Shown here: positions 24,793 through 33,641 of the stretch, one piece after another | Layout of the letters: the number at the start of each line of letters is the position of its first letter | Position numbering within the stretch: the first letter of the stretch is position 1 | Origin: a virus | DNA: 64,000 nucleotides | Reading direction: 5' to 3' (one strand) | Virus record (IMG/VR): IMGVR_UViG_3300027969_003844 | Span: 41,200-105,199 of that record | Program-made: the position numbers and the translations under genes | The notes under the pieces: model-generated | What the model was told of the DNA's origin: nothing | What the model saw: the letters and a program-made list of their open reading frames with translations, nothing else | Database searches by the model: none

Positions 24793-26174
24793 TTTATTAC
24801 ATTCCCTATATGTGTCCAACCTGGCGTCCCAGTGCTGGTTGTTCCACAAATTTGCAGGCTGGTGTTGTTTAATTTAAGTTCATTTATAAATGTATCGTAC
24901 ACTGACTTTAACCATGCTGGTTTAAAGTGGCGAAGGCTTGCTTCTGTATAGAAACTGTTACTAAACCAAATTAAGTTATTACCTTGATGTTGATTCATGT
25001 CTGCAATTAATTCACTGCGCTCATAATACAGGTTAGTCTTCAGGAATCTATGCTCAAGGGCGCGGTATCGGTTCCATAAATCTAACCAAGCGGCTTCGCC
25101 ACCAAATACATCCATTGTTTTTTCCCATTGGTCAGTGTATTCTTTTTTCCCAAACCAAATTGGACTAAACGTTGGATCAACATGAGCAATATAATGTTGA
25201 ATAATATCCAAATAATTACGGCCGTCCCAATTCTTTAGTAACCATTCTTTAAATGCCAGTGCAGAATCACTGTAATCAAAATATATAACTCGTGTGGTTG
25301 AGTCCCACTTGCATTGATCTAAGAACTGAATTGGCTTGAAGCCTGCAGCCACACAATACAAATTGTCTAGCTTGGTCGATTTGTCATATGCAATATAATC
25401 GCGATTCATTGAATCAGTATTAAACACATAAACTGAGCCCTGAAAACCAGAAAAGTCTGTTATTCTTACGTAGTCGCGCTGATTAGGTTCAACTGGTTCT
25501 ATTGTAGAATTGCCATCTAAAATCTTTTCAAGATCAGTTCCTACTTCTGGATAGAAGTGCATTTTAAATTTTCTAAGCTCTTCGGAAAAATTACCAATGC
25601 TAAATCCATGTGATAGTAATGTACTAGCAAGATTCCAACCTTCTCTTACAGGGCCAGTGTATTGTCTTGTTTCAGTTGTAGGTAAAATATAAAATGGAGT
25701 ATATCCATCGTGAAAGTCTTCTGTACTACGATTTACCAATGGTAGTGTTACATTATCAACGTTTGTATGATTACCCCATGATGGGCTTCCAACATGCCTC
25801 CAATGGTTTAAATTGATCAATGCACATTGATTATGCAAGGAGTAAAATCCTTGCTCTTTATTCTCTGGATTATCTTCCAGTATGTGTGCTAGAACACTAT
25901 AATTATTATCTTCAGCATACTTAATCATGGCATCTACTAAAAATACATCATAGCTACGATAACCATATGCTACAATATAAAGATAGTCTCCATCTAGTGA
26001 TCTGGCCGCATCAATGATTGAATCTATTGTGTTGCCAACAATCAATTCATCGATTGGTATATTACGCATTGTCAATTGCATAGATACAGCAAAGTCGGTG
26101 ATAGCTCTGACATGGTCTTGATAACCCTGTGATCTATCATTGATCTGGTTTAAAAGTGCAAATTTAATTTTCAT
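24789..26174 (-). CDS. Uncharacterised radical-SAM-associated protein (WSN family)
   Basis: 461 residues. The N-terminal half (DYLYIVAYGYRSYD; HILEDN; GFYSLHNQCALINLNHW; FHDGYTPFYI) looks like a Rossmann-type glycosyltransferase-like fold, though no motif proves it. The C-terminal half (RVIYFDYSDSALAFKEWLL, NWDG, NLIWFSNSFY) resembles the N-terminus of the 497-aa neighbour and a family seen, by memory, in environmental phages. 'FDYS ... NLIWFSN' could suggest a methyltransferase-like fold. Function unknown. Confidence 0.65.
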   Translation of the reverse strand: MKIKFALLNQINDRSQGYQDHVRAITDFAVSMQLTMRNIPIDELIVGNTIDSIIDAARSLDGDYLYIVAYGYRSYDVFLVDAMIKYAEDNNYSVLAHILEDNPENKEQGFYSLHNQCALINLNHWRHVGSPSWGNHTNVDNVTLPLVNRSTEDFHDGYTPFYILPTTETRQYTGPVREGWNLASTLLSHGFSIGNFSEELRKFKMHFYPEVGTDLEKILDGNSTIEPVEPNQRDYVRITDFSGFQGSVYVFNTDSMNRDYIAYDKSTKLDNLYCVAAGFKPIQFLDQCKWDSTTRVIYFDYSDSALAFKEWLLKNWDGRNYLDIIQHYIAHVDPTFSPIWFGKKEYTDQWEKTMDVFGGEAAWLDLWNRYRALEHRFLKTNLYYERSELIADMNQHQGNNLIWFSNSFYTEASLRHFKPAWLKSVYDTFINELKLNNTSLQICGTTSTGTPGWTHIGNVIK

Positions 26175-26177
26175 TGT

Positions 26178-27119
26178 TTACTCTATTAGTCTAACGGCAG
26201 AAACTTTGCCTAGCTCGAGAATTTCGTTTACTTCGGTGTACGTTACTTTATCTCTATTTACTAGCTGTCCCAGTAATGGTCTTGCCACTGCTTGATTTTC
26301 TGGCAATGACATATTTACGTACTCGTCTAGTTCATTATCATGTACCCATTTCTTTACTTCTTCTAAGTGCATTTTTGAAGCACCTGGGTATGGTTCTCTA
26401 TTTCTTTCTGAGAAACTCAGTACTACTTCATTGCTAATAGTACGTTGTGGTCTAATCATATTTTTCTTGACTAATTCAACATCGTTATCAACAAAGCAAT
26501 GGTAAATGTTCTTTCCAACTGTATGATAGCCTAACAATAAGTCACCAAATGATACGTCATGTAAAAAGTATTCGTACAGCGACGGATCAGTGATTTCTTC
26601 TACATGAGTTCCAGTAACAATACCCGCGGATGGACTTGCATGTAAAAAGAAACCTGCACTTATGTCACCACCGTAGTTGTCAATCATTGCTTCAAGGATG
26701 TGAATGTCAACATTTAATCTAATTAAAGGATCATAACCTACAATTAGTCCATCAAGTTCTTCTTCAAACCGATGAAATTCATAGTGTAAATAATTCAATA
26801 TCTGTCGATTGTCTCTGGTCTCATCAAACTCTTCTGGCATGTCAATGAAATCAACTTGAATGTATTCTCCAGAATTTGCTTCGTCTACTAACTTTTTCAT
26901 GCCCTTCCAAATAGCTTTGATTTTTTCCTTGGTCGGCGCACTTGCTATCCACTGATTTTCAAAAATATGGCAATCAGGTTGAGCCATTACCCAACGTACA
27001 CGCTCTAGCCATTTTTCAGCAATGGGTGTGTCTGCAATTTGAAATCGTAATGTTTTTGTTACTTCACCGTCGGTAAAGTCGATTTCATAAAATTTATCTA
27101 AGAAGTTATATGTTGTCAT
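26178..27119 (-). CDS. Stand-alone radical SAM partner protein
   Basis: 313 residues. Shared blocks with the 690-aa fusion and the 497-aa protein are LRFQIADTPIAEKWLERV, LNYLHYEFHRFEEELDG, VSFGDLLLGYHTVGKNIYH and ISNEVVLSFSERN. There is no Cys cluster or catalytic signature. Because the same domain is fused to a radical SAM protein 7 kb away, it is best read as a substrate-binding or partner subunit. Its start overlaps the end of the 418-aa radical SAM gene by 14 nt. Confidence 0.75.
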   Translation of the reverse strand: MTTYNFLDKFYEIDFTDGEVTKTLRFQIADTPIAEKWLERVRWVMAQPDCHIFENQWIASAPTKEKIKAIWKGMKKLVDEANSGEYIQVDFIDMPEEFDETRDNRQILNYLHYEFHRFEEELDGLIVGYDPLIRLNVDIHILEAMIDNYGGDISAGFFLHASPSAGIVTGTHVEEITDPSLYEYFLHDVSFGDLLLGYHTVGKNIYHCFVDNDVELVKKNMIRPQRTISNEVVLSFSERNREPYPGASKMHLEEVKKWVHDNELDEYVNMSLPENQAVARPLLGQLVNRDKVTYTEVNEILELGKVSAVRLIE

Positions 27120-28362
27120 TTAAGTATCCAAAAATAGCAATCTTGCTCATGTCCTTGTTTCTACGTTTTGCAAACTGCTCAAAGAAAGACAGGTAATCTT
27201 TTGCCAGCGGGACTTGATTAGGTGCTTCGCGAACGTCAAGTAATGTCAACAGTCTTTTGTAACGATCTGTTTCGTGACTGTTTAATTGAGGTAATATATC
27301 TAAAAACACTGTTTCATATTTGTTGTGGTAATAGTCAAGCAATTTTTGATCTAAAATCTTGAAGCTTTGGAACTCAGGGTAAGTTAAAAAGTTAAAGTCA
27401 ACTGACACAGGTGTACGCATGGTTTGTCGCAAATTGATTATATCTTCTAAGAAGTTATCAAAGTTTTGTAAACACATTGCACTGATTGTGGTCATTACAA
27501 ATATATGGTCAAGCCCGGCGTCGTCTAAGAATTTAATATTGTCAAGCCACTCTCGATAGTTCATTCCATCTCGCAGTATTTCTGCAACATGGTCAGCACT
27601 TTCGTTACTGGTGTATATAGAAACCTGTTTAATACCTTTGATTTTTTCTTTGAATCTTTCTAATACCAATGGCTTCTGACAGAGATTAGAATTAATTGCA
27701 ATTTTAACATTGGGATTCTTAGTACGAACCTTGTCTAACAAATCAAATGTTTGTTCGTGTAATAACGGCTCTCCACCAGTGATACGAATAATATCAATGT
27801 CGTCAACTACAGTATCAAACCAGGCCCAGAACAAGTCAAAGTCAACTGGAGTATCTTGGTATTGCTCTATTGGTCGTTGGTAATGTTTACGAGCATCTGT
27901 TGTAATGTTTTGATATACTCCGTTGTTTTTGATATCATTTGCCCATTGTGAACTAAAGTCTGCATTACAGTAAGAACAACCTAAATTGCAAGTCTTCTGA
28001 AACGCTAGCTCTAGTACCTTAGGTTTAAAGTTAAAATTAGGATCTAAATACTCAGCTGGAGTTAGATGATCAGGATAGCTAACTGATTTGAATTCTCTGT
28101 CGCTAGTTAATCCTTGTGCTTCCAGCTTCCAGCAATAGCTACAAGGGTCTGGCTTTTCACCAGCAAGCATTGATTTTTGCTGAGTACGCTTCTCGTATGT
28201 ATTATAAAAAGTCTCAACAGTTGATCCAGTGCTGTGAAAAGGATTATGATGGCAACTGGCAATTTTACCACTATACAACCAAATTGTTGCTTCGTGAAAC
28301 TTTGCCATGCAAAAGGTATTGCTGGTATTGGCCCATAAGTTTTCTAGTTGTATTTTTTGCAT
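27106..28362 (-). CDS. Radical SAM protein with SCHH-type N-terminal cysteines (CHH class)
   Basis: 418 residues. C18 (FCMAKFHEATIWL), C37 followed by His-His (ASCHHNPFH) and C74-x2-C77 (CSYCWKLE) replace the Cys-Cys form of the other paralogues. The SAM cluster motif is C125-x3-C129-x2-C132 (CNLGCSYC) with IRITGGEPLL. INSNL and a TSNES strand follow. Its stop/start overlaps the next radical SAM gene by one base (TAATG), so the genes are co-translated. Confidence 0.9.
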   Translation of the reverse strand: MQKIQLENLWANTSNTFCMAKFHEATIWLYSGKIASCHHNPFHSTGSTVETFYNTYEKRTQQKSMLAGEKPDPCSYCWKLEAQGLTSDREFKSVSYPDHLTPAEYLDPNFNFKPKVLELAFQKTCNLGCSYCNADFSSQWANDIKNNGVYQNITTDARKHYQRPIEQYQDTPVDFDLFWAWFDTVVDDIDIIRITGGEPLLHEQTFDLLDKVRTKNPNVKIAINSNLCQKPLVLERFKEKIKGIKQVSIYTSNESADHVAEILRDGMNYREWLDNIKFLDDAGLDHIFVMTTISAMCLQNFDNFLEDIINLRQTMRTPVSVDFNFLTYPEFQSFKILDQKLLDYYHNKYETVFLDILPQLNSHETDRYKRLLTLLDVREAPNQVPLAKDYLSFFEQFAKRRNKDMSKIAIFGYLNDNI

Positions 28363-29693
28363 TATTGGCCTGTAATGAATGGTTTCATGTCTATATATTC
28401 AGGAAAGACCTCAAAGAAATCTTCTTTTCTATTTTTGTCAAGCCACAACTCGCGATTCCATCCACCTCGTATCCAATCGTCTGTTCTAGCAGGGACTTTT
28501 AATAGATCTATTGCACTTCGATACCCACTTGCGGCACCGTCAAGAGATCTATTCCATTGTATATCAGACTCAGCATCTGACGTGACACGTTTAAAAGTTT
28601 CTAACCAGGCAATTTGCTCGTTGTACAGTGCAGTCAGATTGGCCTTGTGATTGTCGGGTAAGTTAGAAATACACCAGTGTTCTGGACCAAATAATAAGTT
28701 AATAATAATATCACCAGGTTGAATATAACTAAGATTGACCCATTCCTTATGGAACTCTGCAATGTTATATGCTGTCATCATGCTTAAAGTTGCACCAATG
28801 ACAAATTTAACATGTGGCACTTCGGCTATCATTCGTTTTCTATTTTCAATGACCTGTTGCCATGACAAATTTTTACGTGCATATTCGCCTCGACCATAGC
28901 TGCCATCTAGGCTAGCAGAAACTGTTACTCTGCTAAACTTTTTCCAGTATTCAATTACATCAAACTTGGCATGAGTTAACTTGCTGAAATTTGTATTATA
29001 AAAAATATCAATATCTGTGTTTCCTAGGTCCAAGAAGTAATCTAAGATCTCATAATGCTGTGGCATGATTAGAGGCTCGCCGCCTGCAAAATAAATTCGA
29101 TGACAACTTCTCAAATTCTGTTTTAAACTTTCAACAGGCACGCCGGCCTTTCTAAATCTAGTTAAATTGTCATTGACTATAATTCCAGCATCAAGCATTG
29201 CTTGTTCTTCAGGAAACCAAGTCGAGCTATATTCTGGACCACAAGATCTGCATCTTAAATTGCAGGTGTTATCAAATCTTACATCTAGATAATTTATCTC
29301 AGGTTCGGCAACTGTATAATCTTCATTGACAGAGTTGCGAATATTATCATCAACTTTCCAAGTATTCATCCATCCCATCATTGCTTGACGCATACTATGA
29401 GTATTAACTGCTTCGCCTTTCCAGCAGTAGTTACATTGCGAATTTTTTACACCGTTCAATAAGTCTTTGCGTAGTTCTTTAAAAGACTCGCTGTTGTATG
29501 CATTGACAATGCTTTCGTTTGTTGTACCTTCAATCCTGGACAATGATCTTCTAGTGGCTGATTTATGCACACAACATGCCGCTAAACTACCATCTGTGTG
29601 AATGTAGTAAGAGTTAAATGGTGCTGGACAAAATGCACCATTGTTCTTGATCTTGTCCCATTCTGCATCTGTAAATTTTAATTTTTTAGTCAT
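28362..29693 (-). CDS. Radical SAM protein with N-terminal twitch-type cysteines (CC class)
   Basis: 443 residues from MTKKLKF; this start overlaps the upstream stop by 8 nt. C22 (FCPAPF), C40-C41 (AACCVHK) and C87-x2-C90 (CNYCWK) form the auxiliary set. C144-x3-C148-x2-C151 (CNLRCRSC) is the SAM motif and IYFAGGEPLI follows. It contains the 'YNTNFSKL' strand seen also in the 421-aa and 429-aa paralogues, marking a closer subgroup. Confidence 0.9.
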   Translation of the reverse strand: MTKKLKFTDAEWDKIKNNGAFCPAPFNSYYIHTDGSLAACCVHKSATRRSLSRIEGTTNESIVNAYNSESFKELRKDLLNGVKNSQCNYCWKGEAVNTHSMRQAMMGWMNTWKVDDNIRNSVNEDYTVAEPEINYLDVRFDNTCNLRCRSCGPEYSSTWFPEEQAMLDAGIIVNDNLTRFRKAGVPVESLKQNLRSCHRIYFAGGEPLIMPQHYEILDYFLDLGNTDIDIFYNTNFSKLTHAKFDVIEYWKKFSRVTVSASLDGSYGRGEYARKNLSWQQVIENRKRMIAEVPHVKFVIGATLSMMTAYNIAEFHKEWVNLSYIQPGDIIINLLFGPEHWCISNLPDNHKANLTALYNEQIAWLETFKRVTSDAESDIQWNRSLDGAASGYRSAIDLLKVPARTDDWIRGGWNRELWLDKNRKEDFFEVFPEYIDMKPFITGQ

Positions 29694-30915
29694 TGTCGTT
29701 GGTCTCATAACGTGGCAACAGTCCTCTGATATAGTCTAATATCTCTGGTGCAACAAAGTGTCTAGTTTTTTGTTCTCGTGACAAGTCAACCAAATAAAAT
29801 TTATTATAAATTGTTATTAGTTCGTTGTTGCTTGGCAAACGGCTGTTCATATGATTAATCAGTCCCTTGATCACTTCCTTGTCAAGAGCACTTTTATTCC
29901 ACTTGTCTTCAATGAGGTCTTTGGCACCGTCGGGCAATGCCCATAGAGCCATGTGTGCCGGGCTATGAATCAAATTGTACCAAATTGCAAAGGTAGGAGT
30001 ATTGGTTTGTATCCATTCAACAAATTTAGGCAAGTCCCAGGCATTGATCCAACCAATGGTGTGACTAATAGAAATATTTGTGTTGTCTAACTCTCCATTG
30101 GCCTTCATTGCATTGTACTTGATTAGGTTTTCTTGTACTTCATCCCATTTACCAGGATAACGAAGATAATCATAGGTTCGACCAAGACCGTCAATGCTTA
30201 GGCCTAATCCAACTGATTTAAAATTGTCGTTTAGGAATTTAACACGCTCTCCAGAAAAGATTGTGGCATTTGAACTTAATGAAATATTAATTTCCTTACT
30301 ACGGCCACTGGCCACAAACTCATCCCATATATCATTCCATTGCTGAATATAAAATGGTTCGCCACCTACGATTTCTAAGTTTTGTACATGTTGCATCCAC
30401 TCATGTCTATTTTTCCAAAGTAATCCATTCTTGTCACCGCTTTGACTAAATTTCATTTCGTAACCAGTGTTGCCGTAAATTTTCTTGTGTTCGGCTTGCC
30501 ATAGATTACTGTGACTTGGTGAACAACTACGACACTTTAGATTACAAGCATTGTTGATAATCATTTGATATTCATATGGCAGGCCCGGCTCAGCATCAAA
30601 GTCAACTATTGACTCATAGGTGTTATCTACATTTCTGGTATAAATCTGACGCTTGCTTTTGTGGCCATTGTTTTCGTCAATGATGCATGTTTCGCATGCC
30701 AGTGGCTTTTTGCCATCACGGAAATCCTGGCGTAACTTCTTCATGTAGTTACTGGAAAATATTTCCGTTACTGTATTAGTTTGAACATGCATGAACTCGC
30801 CATTGTCATCCTTAATGTAGTCTTTGTAAAGACAGCAGGGACGAACTTTACCGTCAGGATCGTTACTAAATCCCGTCCAGGGCAGGCTACAAAGCCATTT
30901 TTTAGATTGAGTCAT
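29686..30915 (-). CDS. Radical SAM protein with N-terminal twitch-type cysteines (CC class)
   Basis: 409 residues. C9 (LCSLPW), C27-C28 (RPCCLYKD) and C74-x2-C77 precede the SAM motif C124-x3-C128-x2-C131 (CNLKCRSC). LEIVGGEPFY is the GGE motif, and LSSNATIF and LSIDGLGRTYDYLR follow. It overlaps the next upstream gene by 14 nt and the downstream one by 8 nt. Confidence 0.9.
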   Translation of the reverse strand: MTQSKKWLCSLPWTGFSNDPDGKVRPCCLYKDYIKDDNGEFMHVQTNTVTEIFSSNYMKKLRQDFRDGKKPLACETCIIDENNGHKSKRQIYTRNVDNTYESIVDFDAEPGLPYEYQMIINNACNLKCRSCSPSHSNLWQAEHKKIYGNTGYEMKFSQSGDKNGLLWKNRHEWMQHVQNLEIVGGEPFYIQQWNDIWDEFVASGRSKEINISLSSNATIFSGERVKFLNDNFKSVGLGLSIDGLGRTYDYLRYPGKWDEVQENLIKYNAMKANGELDNTNISISHTIGWINAWDLPKFVEWIQTNTPTFAIWYNLIHSPAHMALWALPDGAKDLIEDKWNKSALDKEVIKGLINHMNSRLPSNNELITIYNKFYLVDLSREQKTRHFVAPEILDYIRGLLPRYETNDND

Positions 30916-32245
30916 ACCAGTTTATAAACCTTTGATCCAGTGATTCACGGAAATTCTTATTTCGTCTTTTGTCATATTGTGCCACGTATGATTTTAAATC
31001 TTGCAGGGCATCTTCTTCTCTTACATGCTGTTCCCATTTAACATTTGTTTCTGACATGTTAATAATTAGCCGTTCAACGTGGGCAATTTCTGTGTCGTGA
31101 CATAAGCTTTTGTTTTCATTTAGCCATGCAGTAAATTCATTGACCAATTGCATTCTCAACTCAAGTGGAATAAGTTGAACACGCATAAATGCTGGTGAAT
31201 GAACAAAGTTACAATTAAGCTCAACTCTTAACTGACCGTATTTAATCTTAAGGTCTTTGATCATATTTAGATAATCAATCATTGACCATACGCCAAGATT
31301 ATTAATGCTTGTGGTAAAGTTTAATCTATTAATAACATAGCTTGGACTTTCAAGAACTGTGATTACATTCTTCATCCATACATCGCCGTCAAACCCATCT
31401 CGAATGTATTCAGTTTGTAGCAATGAACTTTCAATACTAGTATGCAACACTGTTCTAAAATTGCTACCTACTGCATCAAGCAAACGCTGTAGCACATCTT
31501 CTTTGCAAACAAGATTGGTGTTAATAGAAAGGTCCTTGTTGAATTCGCCTTCTTTTAATCTATCCAGGAATCGCCAAAAGTTTGGACTCATTGTCGGCTC
31601 TCCGCCAGTGACTCGCAGCCACTTTAAGTCTTTTTCTAGCGTTGGCAACCAGTTGAAAAATGCTTCTACGTATGGATTTTCTCCCTGATCAATCATGTCG
31701 TCATCATTTGATGTTATGTAACGTCGATCAGTGATTAGTCCTTCATATGGTCCGTGATTCTTGATATCATTGGCCCATTTGGTGCTAAAAGCTGGACCAC
31801 AGTATGCACATGCCAAATTGCAAATTCTATCAAACGCAATCTCTAGCATATAAGGATTGGTTGTCAATGGTTGGCCGCCAGTGGCCCATTGATGCAATTG
31901 CTTGCCTGGTACCGCCTGTGTTTTAATATAGCGATCACTAAGGCCGCCATCAGCTTCAATACTCCAGCAATAATTACAGCCACTGGGCTTTTCGCCGTCG
32001 AGCATGGCCTGACGTTCTCTCATTTTTTGCGGAGTGTTTTGTAGACTCGACGGATCGTTAGGATCTAATTCAATTTTATGAAATGGATTGTGATGGCAAC
32101 TGGCTGTTGCACCTTGATACAACCAAATTGTACCTTCAAACCATTTAGCCCCACAAAAACTAGGGCTAATCTTGTCCATATGCTCTTCTTTAAAGATTTT
32201 AAATCGAGCAGTTTCTCCTGTTTGATGATTTGATAAGTCTGCCAT
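30902..32245 (-). CDS. Radical SAM protein with SCHH-type N-terminal cysteines (CHH class)
   Basis: 447 residues from MADLSNHQ. C31 (FCGAKWFEGTIWL), C50 plus His-His (ASCHHNPFHK) and C90-x2-C93 (CNYCW) form the N-terminal set. C142-x3-C146-x2-C149 (CNLACAYC) is the SAM motif, with LRVTGGEPTM. The stretch FHKIEL...QKMRERQAMLDGEKPSGC is shared with the other CHH-class proteins. The gap to the upstream gene is one base. Confidence 0.9.
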   Translation of the reverse strand: MADLSNHQTGETARFKIFKEEHMDKISPSFCGAKWFEGTIWLYQGATASCHHNPFHKIELDPNDPSSLQNTPQKMRERQAMLDGEKPSGCNYCWSIEADGGLSDRYIKTQAVPGKQLHQWATGGQPLTTNPYMLEIAFDRICNLACAYCGPAFSTKWANDIKNHGPYEGLITDRRYITSNDDDMIDQGENPYVEAFFNWLPTLEKDLKWLRVTGGEPTMSPNFWRFLDRLKEGEFNKDLSINTNLVCKEDVLQRLLDAVGSNFRTVLHTSIESSLLQTEYIRDGFDGDVWMKNVITVLESPSYVINRLNFTTSINNLGVWSMIDYLNMIKDLKIKYGQLRVELNCNFVHSPAFMRVQLIPLELRMQLVNEFTAWLNENKSLCHDTEIAHVERLIINMSETNVKWEQHVREEDALQDLKSYVAQYDKRRNKNFRESLDQRFINWYDSI

Positions 32246-32246
32246 A

Positions 32247-33641
32247 TTAAAGTTCAATCCCGTTGTACCAATCTGCTAGTCCCGGAAATGCCTCAGTGAA
32301 ATTCTTACCACGACGTTGATCATATTGCTGATAGAAACTCTTGAAATCCTTTTCAAGTTTTTCTCTTTCATATGCACCAGTGTGTGGAGTTTTAACAACA
32401 TCGAGATAATCAATAACTCGTTGTGTTTGATTAATTTCCATTTGATGTAATTTTATATCATCTCTATCTTTGTTGTTGTCAAGCCATAGTTGTAACCTGT
32501 CCTTGCGTACCTGACGCATTTCATCTGGTAACACTGTTAAACTTTGAAAACTAGGGAATCGTAAAAAGTTTAAAGTAAACACGCCAAAGTCTCTTCCGTA
32601 TTGTTTTTTAAATTCTACAACCCAATCTAAAAATTCAGGAAGACTTTCTAAGCAAAGTAAATTAATTGTACACATGATATGCAATGCTCTGAAACGTCCA
32701 CTGCTGGCAAGCTTATGCATATTCATTTTCCACTGCTCGTAATCAAGTCCATCCCGGATGTACTCAGCTTGTAAGCCAATGGATTCATTGCTGGTATAGA
32801 TTTGCAAATCATCAATGTACTGAGCTCGGTCAATTAGTCTATCAATTAATTCGTCTTTGCCGCCAAGGTTGCTATTAACTGCCAACCGCATATTGGGATT
32901 ACGAGTATTTTTAGGATCTGCAAACCAGTCCAATAAACGCCAGGTATGCGGACTCATCAATGGCTCGCCACCAGTGATACGAAGTTCGTACAGTGTACGA
33001 TGTAAATCACTTTCCCACCATTTAAAGAATGCTTCAATGTAAGGATTGCTTGGGTCATGGTCATATACACCAGCTGACTCATGCAAGTGATCAAAGTGTC
33101 CTCGACCATCTGTGTATAATTTTGTGTAAGGACCAAACTTCTTTAAATCATTTACCCAAGTTGTACTAAATGCTGGATTGCAATAAGAACATGCAAATTG
33201 ACATGTACGATCAAAAGCAATTTCTAATGTACGCAAGTCAACATCATTGTTATAGTCACCCTCCCATGCTTCTTTTAAAAGTTCTTCAGTGTAGATTTCA
33301 CTTTTATAAACTCGATCACTGATGTTGTCACGACCAATGTCTTCAACTTTCCAGCAGTACTCACATCCTGACGGACGCTCGCCATCTTGCATTTGTTTTC
33401 TCTCATTTTTCTTATGAGCTGTATTATGAATAGCCTTAGGATTGAATTTGATCTCTTTAAGATCTGCTTGGTGAGGCAATGGGTGATGACAGCTAGTGGT
33501 TTGGCCGCTGCCTAGCCAGATAGTAGAATTATACCACTTGGCCAGACATAAACTTTTACTATGACTATCTAGTAATTTTTTAACTCCATGGTCTGACGCT
33601 TGAATTTCTCTAATTGATAATGGTTGATTTTGTGTTGTCAT
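32247..33641 (-). CDS. Radical SAM protein with SCHH-type N-terminal cysteines (CHH class)
   Basis: 464 residues. C32 (LCLAKWYNSTIWL), C51 plus His-His (TSCHHPLPHQ) and C93-x2-C96 (CEYCWKVED) precede C147-x3-C151-x2-C154 (CQFACSYC) and LRITGGEPLM. Asn after the first SAM cysteine is replaced by Gln, a tolerated change. The end, YDQRRGKNFTEAFPGLADWY, recurs in the neighbouring CHH-class proteins. The start shares a base with the upstream stop. Confidence 0.9.
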   Translation of the reverse strand: MTTQNQPLSIREIQASDHGVKKLLDSHSKSLCLAKWYNSTIWLGSGQTTSCHHPLPHQADLKEIKFNPKAIHNTAHKKNERKQMQDGERPSGCEYCWKVEDIGRDNISDRVYKSEIYTEELLKEAWEGDYNNDVDLRTLEIAFDRTCQFACSYCNPAFSTTWVNDLKKFGPYTKLYTDGRGHFDHLHESAGVYDHDPSNPYIEAFFKWWESDLHRTLYELRITGGEPLMSPHTWRLLDWFADPKNTRNPNMRLAVNSNLGGKDELIDRLIDRAQYIDDLQIYTSNESIGLQAEYIRDGLDYEQWKMNMHKLASSGRFRALHIMCTINLLCLESLPEFLDWVVEFKKQYGRDFGVFTLNFLRFPSFQSLTVLPDEMRQVRKDRLQLWLDNNKDRDDIKLHQMEINQTQRVIDYLDVVKTPHTGAYEREKLEKDFKSFYQQYDQRRGKNFTEAFPGLADWYNGIEL

